Shown one piece after another: positions 43,980 through 52,929 of a stretch of 64,000 nucleotides of DNA. The stretch is from positions 124,001-188,000 of the forward strand of contig NZ_JAJUXG010000011.1 in NCBI RefSeq assembly GCF_021390535.1, read 5' to 3'. This DNA is from Dyadobacter sp. CY312. Its GTDB lineage: Bacteria > Bacteroidota > Bacteroidia > Cytophagales > Spirosomataceae. Numbering within the stretch: position 1 is the first letter of the stretch; every line of letters starts with the position of its first letter. Position numbers and translations under genes: made by a program. The notes under the pieces are model-generated. The model made no database searches, had not been told where the DNA came from, and worked only from the letters and a program-made list of their open reading frames with translations.

Positions 43980-45167
43980 GTGAAACAAGCTACCCGACTG
44001 ATACTTACATTATATGGATTTATATATCTGACTTCCTGCAAGCCAGTCCCGGTCTCGCATTGGTTTCCGGTGACACCTCAGGAACATTATGAAAAAGAAC
44101 TTTATCAGGCAAAACTCGAAAAAACACAGGCCGGACAAAGCTGGTTTCAGGCTGGCAAAACAGTGTTGGATGATACGCTTTTTTCAGTAGCTCCGTATCA
44201 GGAAAGGTTGGTACTGGATAGCACCGCGCCTGCTCAGGCACTCAGGTTCAAAATTCCCGAAGGCAGAAAACTGGTTATCACACCAATGCGGGAGCAAAAC
44301 GACACTATTTCAAAACTCTTTGTTGAAATATACCGCGTCAAAACAAGTGGAAAACACCAACGCATCGACTACATGAAAGACGGTGAAGCTCCATTTATAT
44401 ACACAAATCAAAACGATGACACCTTACTCATCCGCCTGCAAACGGGCTTAAAAGAAAGGTTGATAGCCACCCTATCGCTCACTACGCTACCAAGCCTGAT
44501 TTTCCCCGTAGCAAATCACAACATGTCCGATGTGATCAGTGCCTGGGGTGCTGAGCGCGACGCCGGTGCGCGTTCTCATGAGGGCATAGATATCCGTGCC
44601 AAAAGAGGGACACCGGTAGTGGCTGCTAAAAGTGGCCTCATTACGCAGGTTGGCACCAATAACCTTGGCGGCAAAATCGTGTTCCTCTCCGTCGCAGACA
44701 GTCCCTATTCACTTTATTACGCACATCTTGACAGTCAGTTGGTATCTGCCGGGCAAAGGGTAATTGCAGGAGATACCTTGGGACTGGTTGGCAATACAGG
44801 CAATGCGATTACAACTTCACCACATCTTCATTTTGGGATATATGCCCGCGGTTCCGGCGCTGTGAATCCGCTGCCATTTGTCAATGACAGAAAAGAAAAA
44901 ATACCCGGATTGCCCGAACAATCAAAATGGCTTGGAGACAGTGTAAATTTGAGAAAGCAGGCCAATATGTTCACATCTCCACTCTTCCTTTCCTCTGGAA
45001 AAATCACATCACTGCCTGCACAGAGTACGGTAAAACTCTTGGCAGAAACTACCAAAGGTTACCGGATTCAGTTGCCTGATGGCACCAAAGGCTATATACC
45101 AACAGTTCCGATTACGGGTGCAGATGTCGGAAGCAAGATGCAATCCAGCAAAGCGGGCGACCGCTAA
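43980..45167 (+). CDS. LytM/M23-family peptidase lipoprotein
   Basis: A 395-residue protein starting at GTG. It has a lipoprotein signal (MKQATRLILTLYGFIYLTSC, Cys20). A beta-rich domain leads to an M23 endopeptidase core with His200 and Asp204 (SHEGIDI), then His282 and His284 (SPHLHFGIYARG), so the zinc ligands are present. An SH3b-like tail (SVNLRKQANMFTSPLFLSSG, GYRIQLPDGTKGYIPT) follows and could bind peptidoglycan. It probably trims cell-wall crosslinks at the outer membrane. It is monocistronic, with a bidirectional terminator shared with the DinB gene. Confidence 0.92.
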   Translation: MKQATRLILTLYGFIYLTSCKPVPVSHWFPVTPQEHYEKELYQAKLEKTQAGQSWFQAGKTVLDDTLFSVAPYQERLVLDSTAPAQALRFKIPEGRKLVITPMREQNDTISKLFVEIYRVKTSGKHQRIDYMKDGEAPFIYTNQNDDTLLIRLQTGLKERLIATLSLTTLPSLIFPVANHNMSDVISAWGAERDAGARSHEGIDIRAKRGTPVVAAKSGLITQVGTNNLGGKIVFLSVADSPYSLYYAHLDSQLVSAGQRVIAGDTLGLVGNTGNAITTSPHLHFGIYARGSGAVNPLPFVNDRKEKIPGLPEQSKWLGDSVNLRKQANMFTSPLFLSSGKITSLPAQSTVKLLAETTKGYRIQLPDGTKGYIPTVPITGADVGSKMQSSKAGDR

Positions 45168-45226
45168 CAACATACGAAAAACAGGGAATGCAGAATCCCG
45201 GCTGGTAGCCAGCCTCACAATTATCA

Positions 45227-45262
45227 AAAAAACGGAGGCACCTTTCGATGTCTCCGTTTTTT
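45227..45262. terminator. Bidirectional terminator between M23 and DinB genes
   Basis: Stem 45227-45237 / 45252-45262 with A and T runs on either side and an interior mini-stem. Confidence 0.83.
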
Positions 45263-45266
45263 GGTT

Positions 45267-45767
45267 TCAAAAATTCCTGTCATCCGCAGATGGACCGTAA
45301 ATTGATGGCACGGCTATGTCATTCAACCGCATGTAAACGGTCAGCTGCCCGCGATGGTGCACCCAATGATTCAAAGTTTCGGGGATATTCTCAATAGTTG
45401 GAATCGAAAATACTTCCTGTCCGTTGTTTTTCATGACAAAGGTCCGGCCTAACTGTTCCTCTGTTGCATTTTTCAACGACTCCTTCGCTTTGGCGAAATT
45501 CTCCTCAAAATGATCCGTCAAATCCTGCGTTGTCGACAATTCAAAATGAGGATAAGTAGCAACATCAATTTCACCTTCCTCAATCATGTAAGTGATCCAA
45601 GCTGGTATTTCTGCAACCAATAAGGCCAGATAACCCAGATTCATCGATTTAGGATGCGGTTTAAACTCATAAAGCGATTCCGGAATACGCTCAAGACATT
45701 TTCTTGTTGCCCTGTATTCCGCTTCCAGTTCTTTGCTGGCAGAGGCAATAAAATGGGAGTGTTCCAT
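45267..45767 (-). CDS. DinB-family protein
   Basis: A 166-residue four-helix-bundle protein. The metal-ligand histidines of the DinB fold are likely in IENIPETLNHWVHHRGQLTV and HSHF near the N-terminus (MEHSHFIASASKELEAEY). Family members are metal-dependent but mostly of unknown role, some being thiol transferases. It is a single gene convergent with the LytM gene. Confidence 0.88.
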   Translation of the reverse strand: MEHSHFIASASKELEAEYRATRKCLERIPESLYEFKPHPKSMNLGYLALLVAEIPAWITYMIEEGEIDVATYPHFELSTTQDLTDHFEENFAKAKESLKNATEEQLGRTFVMKNNGQEVFSIPTIENIPETLNHWVHHRGQLTVYMRLNDIAVPSIYGPSADDRNF

Positions 45768-45987
45768 AGTGTTTTTGTTTTTTGAATATTAAAACAAAAA
45801 TTGTACCTGATTATGAACTTACGAAACAAAGTCATTGCGTTGTTTGTAAGCTAGTTATGCAACCACTAGTGACTTCATAATCTGCTTTAATTTTTTACCC
45901 AACGGCTCACAAACTAACCACAAAACCAGTAACTTTCTGACCTAAAAACAAACCCATTAAAATTCACACTTTAACTAAATCACCTGT

Positions 45988-46554
45988 ATGAAAATCGCTC
46001 TGAATCTGAGTGTTTTACTTCTCTTCTCAATAACCTGTCTGGCTCAGAAACCAGTTGCGGATACATGGTCTAATGTGCCCAAATCGCAGGACGACAGATA
46101 TACCAACCCCAAAAGCGCCGTGTACGCCGGACCGAATGGCTGGTGGAATTTTGGAGAGGTTCGTGCGGAAGGTGTTTCAACTCCTACACTTAAATATGCC
46201 TACAAAGGAGGACTGTCCACCAATAGTGACATTTTCTCACTCAACGAATCTGGCAAACTTCAAATACTAAACCTGGATTTTGGCACGGAGGAACCTGCCC
46301 CCGGGACCTATCAGGTTGGAAAGAAGGCAGATCAGGCTGGCAAAAAAGTGATTGTTTCTTTCTCAGACGTAGCAAACAAAGCAATTAAAAACTGGACTGC
46401 CGAAGATGGCGCAGGTACGGTTACTGTCACCAAATCCGGTGAATTTATTTATTTTAAAGCAAGGAACATTGTGCTCCAACCCAGCGGGGTTTACAACAAA
46501 AACGAATATAAGCAAGCCCTTAAATTGGGTTTTGAAGGTGCATCAAAACCTTAA
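45988..46554 (+). CDS. Secreted protein of unknown function
   Basis: A 188-residue protein with a signal peptide (MKIALNLSVLLLFSITCLAQ). The mature part is beta-rich, about 17 kDa, with repeated Gly-Lys motifs (GTYQVGKKADQAGKKVIVSF, AGTVTVTKSGEFIYFKARNI). I do not recognise a domain. It is convergent with the sulfatase gene, with 6 bases between their ends and no terminator between them. Confidence 0.7.
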   Translation: MKIALNLSVLLLFSITCLAQKPVADTWSNVPKSQDDRYTNPKSAVYAGPNGWWNFGEVRAEGVSTPTLKYAYKGGLSTNSDIFSLNESGKLQILNLDFGTEEPAPGTYQVGKKADQAGKKVIVSFSDVANKAIKNWTAEDGAGTVTVTKSGEFIYFKARNIVLQPSGVYNKNEYKQALKLGFEGASKP

Positions 46555-46560
46555 TGCGAC

Positions 46561-48015
46561 TTACTTTTCTTCGGTTTTGCCAAAAGGGAAAATTGTGGAT
46601 GGCACATGTTCGCTATTCATGATTTTTCCTAGTTCTTTGGCTTTATCCGGAAACTGAGCTGCAAGATCTTTCGTTTCTGCCGGATCTTTTGTCAGATCAT
46701 AAAGCTCCAAAGGAGCATCGGGATTACCGGCAGCTTTCAAACGTACACCCTTCCAATTGCCCTGCCGAACGGCCTGCCTTCCACCCTGCTCATGAAATTC
46801 CCAATACAAGTGGTTATGTTTTTGCTGAGCGCCTTTACCTGTTAGTGATGGTAAAAAAGAAATGCCGTCGGTTGACGAAGGAGCAACTTTGGTGCCGGCA
46901 ATCTGTGCGAACGTTGGAAGTAAATCCCAGAATGCACCAATGTATTCGCTGGTTGTTCCGGGTTTCACAACACCCGGCCAACGCGCTGCAAAAGGTTCGC
47001 GTATTCCTCCTTCATACAAATCCCGCTTCACACCTTTAAAACCGCCCGAACTGTTAAAAAATTTAGGATCCGCGCCACCTTCCAAGTGTGGTCCGTTGTC
47101 GCTGGTAAAGATCACCAGCGTATTTTCATCCAACCCTTTTTCTTTTAGTTTATCCAGAATCTGACCGACGTAAAGGTCCAGCCTTGATACCATCGCTGCA
47201 AAAGCAGCGTGCGGATATTCCTGGGATGCATAGCCTCCTTCTGTCGCATCCGGACCATAATCCAAACCTTTGTGGGCTTTTTCAGGAAATTTACCCTTGT
47301 AATATTGGAAGATGCTGTCCTCGGGTACCAGCAATTCTGCGTGAGGTAATATGTAGGGTAAAAACAAAAAGAAAGGCTGCTTATCATTTTTCGAATCCAC
47401 GAAATCCAGTGCCTGTTTCTGGATCAGATCGGGCGCATATTGTTTGTTGTAAAGCAAGTTCTGATTCTCTTCCAGCACCACCTTTTTCTGATTGTCCCAC
47501 AAATGATTCGGGTAATATCGATGAGCAAGGCTTTGACAATTGTATCCGTAAAACTGATCGAAACCCTGTTTGTTCGGGTCGCCTTCTGAGCCTACCGGTC
47601 CGAGTCCCCATTTACCAAAAGCACCGGTTGCATATCCTGCTTTTTTCAGAACTTCGGCAATGGTCACCACTGAGTCGGCTATGGGTTCCTGTCCTTCCGG
47701 ATCCACGCCTTTATTTCCACGAATGTAAGTGTGTCCTGTATGTTTTCCGCTCATCAGCGAGGAACGGGAAGGAGCACAAACGCTGGTTCCGGCATAAAAC
47801 TGGTTGAACTTCACACCTTCTTTGGCAAGACGGTCAATATTCGGTGTTTTGATCAGTTTTTGCCCATTAAATCCAACATCACCATAACCCAGATCATCGG
47901 CCAGGATAAAGATGATGTTTGGGCGTTTTGCTTTTGATGTCTGTGAAGAAGCTGTGAATTGACTTAGCAGAACAAAGCTGAGAAACAGGAACAAACGTAT
48001 TTGGTTGACTTTCAT
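46561..48015 (-). CDS. Exported arylsulfatase
   Basis: A sulfatase of 484 residues starting at 48015 (MKVNQIRLFLFLSFVLLSQF), which gives a signal peptide; a longer frame to 48072 is open. The fold has FILADDLGYGDVGFNG with metal ligands, and the formylglycine precursor Cys (80 from this start) in SVCAPSRSSLMSG, as C-x-P-S-R. LVIFTSDNGPHLEGG supplies further active-site residues. It resembles the S1 arylsulfatase group. No FGE gene adjoins it, so it should rely on the one at 12609 or another elsewhere. Substrate unknown. Confidence 0.92.
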   Translation of the reverse strand: MKVNQIRLFLFLSFVLLSQFTASSQTSKAKRPNIIFILADDLGYGDVGFNGQKLIKTPNIDRLAKEGVKFNQFYAGTSVCAPSRSSLMSGKHTGHTYIRGNKGVDPEGQEPIADSVVTIAEVLKKAGYATGAFGKWGLGPVGSEGDPNKQGFDQFYGYNCQSLAHRYYPNHLWDNQKKVVLEENQNLLYNKQYAPDLIQKQALDFVDSKNDKQPFFLFLPYILPHAELLVPEDSIFQYYKGKFPEKAHKGLDYGPDATEGGYASQEYPHAAFAAMVSRLDLYVGQILDKLKEKGLDENTLVIFTSDNGPHLEGGADPKFFNSSGGFKGVKRDLYEGGIREPFAARWPGVVKPGTTSEYIGAFWDLLPTFAQIAGTKVAPSSTDGISFLPSLTGKGAQQKHNHLYWEFHEQGGRQAVRQGNWKGVRLKAAGNPDAPLELYDLTKDPAETKDLAAQFPDKAKELGKIMNSEHVPSTIFPFGKTEEK

Positions 48016-48493
48016 TTTTTCTTCAAATGTGTACCCTAATAAGGCAAACAAGCCATTTGTCTCCTCAAACAATAGGACAAGTATTTATCCAATAGATGTT
48101 TCAAAGCAAGATTGTGATACAAAGTAGAGAGCAGAATTGTAACAGAGGAAAGGGAAGAATTTTTAAAACCACCGACCGACATGCAATCGTGACGAGTTAC
48201 TCCTGATACCCCTTGACAGCCTTGCCAGACAAACCTGATTGACAACCACCGAAAATCGTGTATGTCTGGCGTAAGCTATCGTTAGGGTATCAGAAATTCA
48301 TAATTCGTTCGAGTAAAGGATATGTTAAAACTTGTAAGAGCTATTTCGAATTAATAAATCTATTTAATAGATAGACAAAATAAACAAATAGAATTTACAC
48401 TAACAATAGCCTGATAGAAATTCGTCAAAGAATTCTTAATTCGCTTATATAATTGAACACTTGATAGCTAAAAAATTCAGCACCAGACCATAA
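48016..48493. other. 478-base intergenic region
   Basis: No gene is supported. It contains a large imperfect hairpin at 48203-48293 (listed separately) and AT-rich sequence beside the DUF6250 gene. A 69-codon open frame on the minus strand (48036-48245) has no protein-like character. Confidence 0.5.
48203..48293. other. Nested imperfect hairpin of unknown role
   Basis: Outer arms 48203-48211 / 48285-48293 are exact (9 bp), inner arms 48224-48231 / 48263-48270 are exact (8 bp), and a further agc/gct pair lies between. The 31-base apex is unpaired. It has no T tract, so it is not a simple terminator. Confidence 0.45.
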
Positions 48494-49225
48494 TCATGGC
48501 CTATACACCCGAAAGTCATCTATTTCATGCCTCGCCCAGGTGGACCGAAATCCGAAAAACCCTTCTGTCAATGGCTCAGGATCTTTGTAGGAAAAATACT
48601 GTCCGCCATCGACCCAGTAGCTGGTTGTACCATTTTCAACAACAATTTTAATATGGTAAGTATGGTTCGCTTTCAGCAGATGAGCTTCGTCTATATGTTC
48701 CTGTAAAAGTGGTTTGCTGCCATTTCCATGGTATTTTCGGAATCTTGTGGTGGAGTTGGTATTGCCACCCATACCTACGTAGTATAAACTCAGCGAATCA
48801 TAGGCTTCAAATTTTCCATTCCGGGTAAAGAGGTTTTCATTTTTAGGATCGGTGGCCATCCAAAACTGGTTCAAATCTGATAAGCGGTCATTTGTACCAC
48901 CAGCCACGATCACCCTCCAGTCATATTCAATCACCAGATCACCCGTCAGTTTTTTATTAAACCAAACACTCACTCCTCCCGGAGAGTCAATTACCAGTTT
49001 GCCATTTTGAACGTCCACGCTGGCGTTTTCACCTGGCACCATTTCTACTTTCCAGAGTGTGGTATCCAGAGATTGGTTAAAGTGATCCTGATATAAAATG
49101 TGACTTGAGGGTCTATTTGACTGGGCTTCACAAACATCAGGAGCTAAAAGAAAAATGCTTACCGAAAAGACAAAAAACCTGAAAGAAAAGAAATTCAAAA
49201 ACTTGACACCGACTTTACCTACCAT
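48494..49225 (-). CDS. DUF6250 secreted protein
   Basis: A 243-residue protein with an N-terminal hydrophobic segment (FFSFRFFVFSVSIFLLAPDV, cleaved after CEAQ). The mature concanavalin-like jelly roll has ILYQDHFNQSLDTTLWKVEM, DYWR-type strands, and LSLYYVGMGGNTNSTTRFRK, which I recognise as DUF6250, a family often attached to polysaccharide-degradation loci in Bacteroidota. It overlaps the sterol desaturase gene start-to-stop by 11 bases, so the two are co-transcribed. Catalysis has not been shown for the family to my knowledge. Confidence 0.78.
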   Translation of the reverse strand: MVGKVGVKFLNFFSFRFFVFSVSIFLLAPDVCEAQSNRPSSHILYQDHFNQSLDTTLWKVEMVPGENASVDVQNGKLVIDSPGGVSVWFNKKLTGDLVIEYDWRVIVAGGTNDRLSDLNQFWMATDPKNENLFTRNGKFEAYDSLSLYYVGMGGNTNSTTRFRKYHGNGSKPLLQEHIDEAHLLKANHTYHIKIVVENGTTSYWVDGGQYFSYKDPEPLTEGFFGFRSTWARHEIDDFRVYRP

Positions 49226-50423
49226 AAATTGTATTGAGATATTGACGTTGCAAGGTCGAGAAATATATTAACGAGCCAAAGACCATTCCCGAAAGAAGTA
49301 CAAACGTGGTAGGATATGGAAAATAGTACAGCGTGGCGAGCAACAATACGCAGCCTCTTGCAAATTCCATATAAAATACCCAGCGACGCTGTTCCAGAAT
49401 GGCTCCGCAATTGATGAGCGTTATGATGACAAAAACGCCTGTAAGGCTCTGTAATACAATATCAATGTGGTGTTCAAACAAGAGAAGAAAGAAAAGAACA
49501 AACACGGTTACCGAAAACTGCCCGACCACATACCATCTGAATTTTTGCGTGCGTGCCCTAACCCTATTTTTCGACAAAAACCAGCTTTCCACCACATCTC
49601 TCGCATTGGGATCAAAATCTGCTGGTTTCCCAAATATGACCGCCAATTTTGCCCGAATTCCTTCTTTTTGCTTCACCACATACCAAAGTTCAACGAGATA
49701 ATGGAAGTGCTGCCACATAAAACTATGGCTTTCCAACGGTTTGGTAAGTCCATAAGAGGGCTCTTCTTTTTCTTCTGCAAAAGTCCCGAAAAGCTTATCC
49801 CAAATAATAAACATATCTCCAAAATTCTTATCCAGATACTGTTCATTACTAGCATGATGCACCCGGTGATGGGATGGCGTTACCATAATGTATTCCAAAA
49901 TTCCGAGTTTCCCGATCAGTTGTGTATGTGTGAAAAACGGGTACAAACCGTGGACAATCAGCATGGTGGTGATCATGGGTGCAGGAAAACCGATGATTGG
50001 CAAAACCGACCAGAACAGCGTCCGAACCACTGCCTGAAAAATGGTGATGCGAGTTCCAGCCGTATAATTAAATTCCTCGCTGGTGTGATGGACGACATGA
50101 AATCCCCAAAAAAGATTGATCTCGTGGCCAAACCTGTGGTACCAATACCAGATCAGGTCGGTAGACAGAATAAGTGCTATCCACATTAACAGACTGCCTT
50201 TTATGTCAAAAATAGCATAGTGCTTGTGCAGATAATCGTAGAAAAAGAAAAATGCCCCGGCTGTGAACATGTCGATAAGACGCTCGGCCACACCTATGTT
50301 CATGTTTACAATGGAGCTGGTAAATTTAAATACCGGCTTTCCGAGCCGTTTGGACATATAATATTCCAAACCTATAAAAAACAGGAAGAACGGAACGGCC
50401 AGAGCCATATAGTTTAAATTCAT
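49215..50423 (-). CDS. Sterol desaturase/fatty acid hydroxylase family protein
   Basis: A 402-residue membrane protein of the fatty-acid-hydroxylase family. It has several predicted helices (VPFFLFFIGLEYYM, MWIALILSTDLIWYW, FVLFFLLLFEHHIDI). The diiron histidine clusters are HRFGHE, HVVHH and HRVHH, the pattern of this superfamily. Members act on lipids such as carotenoids or alkylglycerols; the exact substrate is unknown. The DUF6250 gene overlaps its stop codon by 11 bases. It is first in that unit. Confidence 0.92.
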   Translation of the reverse strand: MNLNYMALAVPFFLFFIGLEYYMSKRLGKPVFKFTSSIVNMNIGVAERLIDMFTAGAFFFFYDYLHKHYAIFDIKGSLLMWIALILSTDLIWYWYHRFGHEINLFWGFHVVHHTSEEFNYTAGTRITIFQAVVRTLFWSVLPIIGFPAPMITTMLIVHGLYPFFTHTQLIGKLGILEYIMVTPSHHRVHHASNEQYLDKNFGDMFIIWDKLFGTFAEEKEEPSYGLTKPLESHSFMWQHFHYLVELWYVVKQKEGIRAKLAVIFGKPADFDPNARDVVESWFLSKNRVRARTQKFRWYVVGQFSVTVFVLFFLLLFEHHIDIVLQSLTGVFVIITLINCGAILEQRRWVFYMEFARGCVLLLATLYYFPYPTTFVLLSGMVFGSLIYFSTLQRQYLNTIYGR

Positions 50424-50582
50424 ATAGAAAATAATAAACTATTAAATTTATAGATTATATATACAAATGTATGAAAGCAAATCTGCAATTTCCAAAACCA
50501 CGGCAGAATCAATTTAAAGTTAAGTGCGTTGTCTGATCTTCCAGCCAGGTCTGGAAATAGTCTCAGAGATAGTAAAACCTTT

Positions 50583-50590
50583 TAAATTTG
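50583..50590 (+). promoter_or_regulatory. -7 element TAAATTTG before the LacI-family gene
   Basis: A TAnnTTTG match 63 bases before the start codon. No convincing TTG at -33. Confidence 0.35.
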
Positions 50591-50652
50591 CTCTTATTAA
50601 AAGGAAGCAGCATACTTTCGGCACTCTGACTAATTAAACATTGTAGTTCCTC

Positions 50653-51711
50653 ATGGAAAAAGAAAACACATACTTCGGTGTAAAAGAAATAGCCCGGCGA
50701 GCAAAAGTGTCTATTGCTACCGTGGATCGGGTGCTGCATAATAGAACGGGCGTTTCAGAAAAAACGAAGAAGAAAATCAATGATATTATTAAAGAACTGG
50801 ACTATCAGCCAAACATTCTGGCGAGCAGGCTGGCTTCTAAAAAGACTATAAATATTGCCGTTTTCATACCACGTGTTTCACCGGAAACCGATTTTTGGGA
50901 TGCTCCGCTTCGGGGTATCAGGCGGGCTGAAAGTGAGATCAAAAAATACGGTGTGAAGTTAAACACCTTTTTCTTTGATCTGAATGACAAAGAGTCGTTT
51001 CATAAGCAGGCTAAGCTCATACTGGATTCGGGAGTGAACGGAGTCTTGATGGCACCTTCGTTTGTGGAAGAGGCCACACAGTTTGTCGGAGACTGCCATA
51101 AAATTAAACTGCCGGTGACGTTTATTGATAGCAATGTTCCTGAGCAAACCAACATTACGTACATTGGACCTCATCTTTTTCGGAGCGGTTATGTAGGCGC
51201 AAAATTAATGACCTATCGCCTGAAAAGCGATCGTAAGGTATTGGTGGTTAATATTTCGACAGAAACCGACAATTATAATTACATCCAGATAGAAGAAGGA
51301 TTCCGCTCCTATTTCAGAGACCATGACCAAGCCAATGAAATTATAAGGATTGATATAAAGGACACCGATCAATTATCGGTAGCGAAGCATCTGACGAAGG
51401 TAATTCACCAGCATCAGGAAATTGAAGCAATCTTTGTTACAAATTCGCGCGTCTTCTCTGTCGCCAGATTTTTACAGGAAAACAACTTGACCAACATAGC
51501 GCTGGTAGGATATGACTTCTTAAAAGAAAATATCGACTTCCTGAAAAGCAACATTATCGATTTCCTGATTTGTCACAAACCCGAAGAGCAGGGCTATCGC
51601 GGGATTATGTCATTGTATCAAAACCTTGTCCTTGGCTCGCTGGTTGAAAAAGTCCACTTCATGCCTATTGACATTATTACCAAGGAGAATGAGGCATTTT
51701 ATCAAAACTGA
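50653..51711 (+). CDS. LacI-family transcriptional regulator
   Basis: A 352-residue regulator. Helix-turn-helix at the N-terminus (GVKEIARRAKVSIATVDRVL), hinge ELDYQPNILASRLASKK, then a periplasmic-binding-protein-like sugar domain. It precedes Gfo/Idh, sugar MFS, nagA and nagB genes on the same strand. A LacI-type palindrome lies 48 bases before the next gene (51840-51853). It likely controls that locus in response to a sugar or sugar phosphate, but this is inferred. Confidence 0.93.
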   Translation: MEKENTYFGVKEIARRAKVSIATVDRVLHNRTGVSEKTKKKINDIIKELDYQPNILASRLASKKTINIAVFIPRVSPETDFWDAPLRGIRRAESEIKKYGVKLNTFFFDLNDKESFHKQAKLILDSGVNGVLMAPSFVEEATQFVGDCHKIKLPVTFIDSNVPEQTNITYIGPHLFRSGYVGAKLMTYRLKSDRKVLVVNISTETDNYNYIQIEEGFRSYFRDHDQANEIIRIDIKDTDQLSVAKHLTKVIHQHQEIEAIFVTNSRVFSVARFLQENNLTNIALVGYDFLKENIDFLKSNIIDFLICHKPEEQGYRGIMSLYQNLVLGSLVEKVHFMPIDIITKENEAFYQN

Positions 51712-51839
51712 TATAGGAACATGTCATTCACTCAAAAGAACTTTTGCTTAGGAAAGTTTTCCAAATATCATTTCACACAAAATTAAATGTAAACTTTTCC
51801 CTCAAATGCAATGATATGAACAGAATATTGGTAAATTTA

Positions 51840-51853
51840 CGGGTACGTACCCG
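51840..51853. promoter_or_regulatory. 14-base palindrome, candidate LacI-family operator
   Basis: CGGGTACGTACCCG is a perfect palindrome with a central CG, as in many LacI-family operators. It sits between the LacI-family gene and the first Gfo/Idh gene, 48 bases before the latter's start. Confidence 0.55.
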
Positions 51854-51900
51854 ACACTTCATTTTAAGCTTGCTATTCCTAATCCCTTTAATTATTTGAA

Positions 51901-52902
51901 ATGAATATTCTGAGCAGAAGAAAGTTTATTACGTCAACCGTTGCAGGAGGAGTTGCAATCAGTTTTTTAGATGATTTTTCGGTGAAAGCACAAGTTCCGG
52001 CTGGAAAACGGATTGGCATAATCGGACTTGATACTTCACACGCCACGGAATTTACCAAAGCTCTCAATTCTGAAAGCCCTAATCCGGTTTACGATGGATA
52101 CAAAGTTGTCGCAGCTTATCCCCACGGGAGCAAAGACATTGAATCGAGCGCGAAAAGAATCCCCGGCTACATTGAAGAAGTAAAGAAATTGGGTGTTGAA
52201 ATCACGACTTCCATTAAAGAACTTTTGTCGAAAGTGGACGTGGTTTTACTTGAAACCAACGATGGCCGTCTGCATTTGGAACAAGCGACGGAAGTATTAA
52301 AATCGGGTAAAAGAGTGTTTGTTGACAAACCCGTTGCGGCTTCGCTTTCAGATGCTGTTGCCATTTACAAAGCTGCCGAAAAATATAAAACACCGATTTT
52401 CTCCGCTTCCTCTTTGCGTTACATTAAAGGTGTTGAAGCCATTGAAAAGAGCAAAGTACTCGGCGCCGACACATTTAGCCCCGCTGTTTTAGAAAAAACA
52501 CATCCTGATTTCTTCTGGTATGGAATCCACGGTGTCGAGACCTTGTATACGGTTATGGGCACAGGCTGCCAAAGCGTGACCCGGGTAAACACACCGAATA
52601 CAGATATTGTGGTGGGAATATGGGCAGATGGCCGTACCGGAACATTCCGTGGTACCCGAACCGGAAAACACGCCTACGGTGGCACGGTGTTCACGCAGGA
52701 TGGCAACAGAGTTTTGGGACCTTATGCTGGTTATGAACCACTCTTGCAGGATATTATCAAATACTTCCAGACCGGCGTCACGCCAGTCACACCGGAAGAA
52801 ACCATCGAAATATACGCTTTTATGGAAGCAGCAGACGAAAGCAAACGCCAGGGTGGAAAAAATGTAACACTTGAAAGTGTGATGAATAAGGTAAGAAAAT
52901 AG
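51901..52902 (+). CDS. Gfo/Idh/MocA oxidoreductase with Tat-like signal
   Basis: A 333-residue oxidoreductase with a twin-arginine-like start (SRRKFITSTVAGG), so probably exported folded with its cofactor. The Rossmann domain begins at KRIGIIGLDTSHATEFTKAL, and the VFVDKPVAASLSDAV block follows, with the Lys-Pro of the family. The C-terminal half is shorter than in glucose-fructose oxidoreductase. It is first of the locus that includes a second Gfo/Idh, MFS, nagA and nagB. Such enzymes oxidise a sugar hydroxyl with tightly held NAD(P). Substrate unknown. Confidence 0.88.
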   Translation: MNILSRRKFITSTVAGGVAISFLDDFSVKAQVPAGKRIGIIGLDTSHATEFTKALNSESPNPVYDGYKVVAAYPHGSKDIESSAKRIPGYIEEVKKLGVEITTSIKELLSKVDVVLLETNDGRLHLEQATEVLKSGKRVFVDKPVAASLSDAVAIYKAAEKYKTPIFSASSLRYIKGVEAIEKSKVLGADTFSPAVLEKTHPDFFWYGIHGVETLYTVMGTGCQSVTRVNTPNTDIVVGIWADGRTGTFRGTRTGKHAYGGTVFTQDGNRVLGPYAGYEPLLQDIIKYFQTGVTPVTPEETIEIYAFMEAADESKRQGGKNVTLESVMNKVRK

Positions 52903-52929
52903 AAAGACATATTCCTAAACTCTTAACTC

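Noticed and set aside
47184..47807. Long open frame on the plus strand opposite the second sulfatase
   Set aside because: The opposite strand encodes a full sulfatase with its active-site motif; this frame has no family resemblance and is a shadow of it.
48203..48293. Integron attC-like site
   Set aside because: GTTAGGG is present at the right end but the matching left core is not, and there is no integrase or cassette array.
49467..50189. 240-codon open frame opposite the sterol desaturase
   Set aside because: Composition is that of a reverse-complement shadow; the histidine clusters are on the minus strand.
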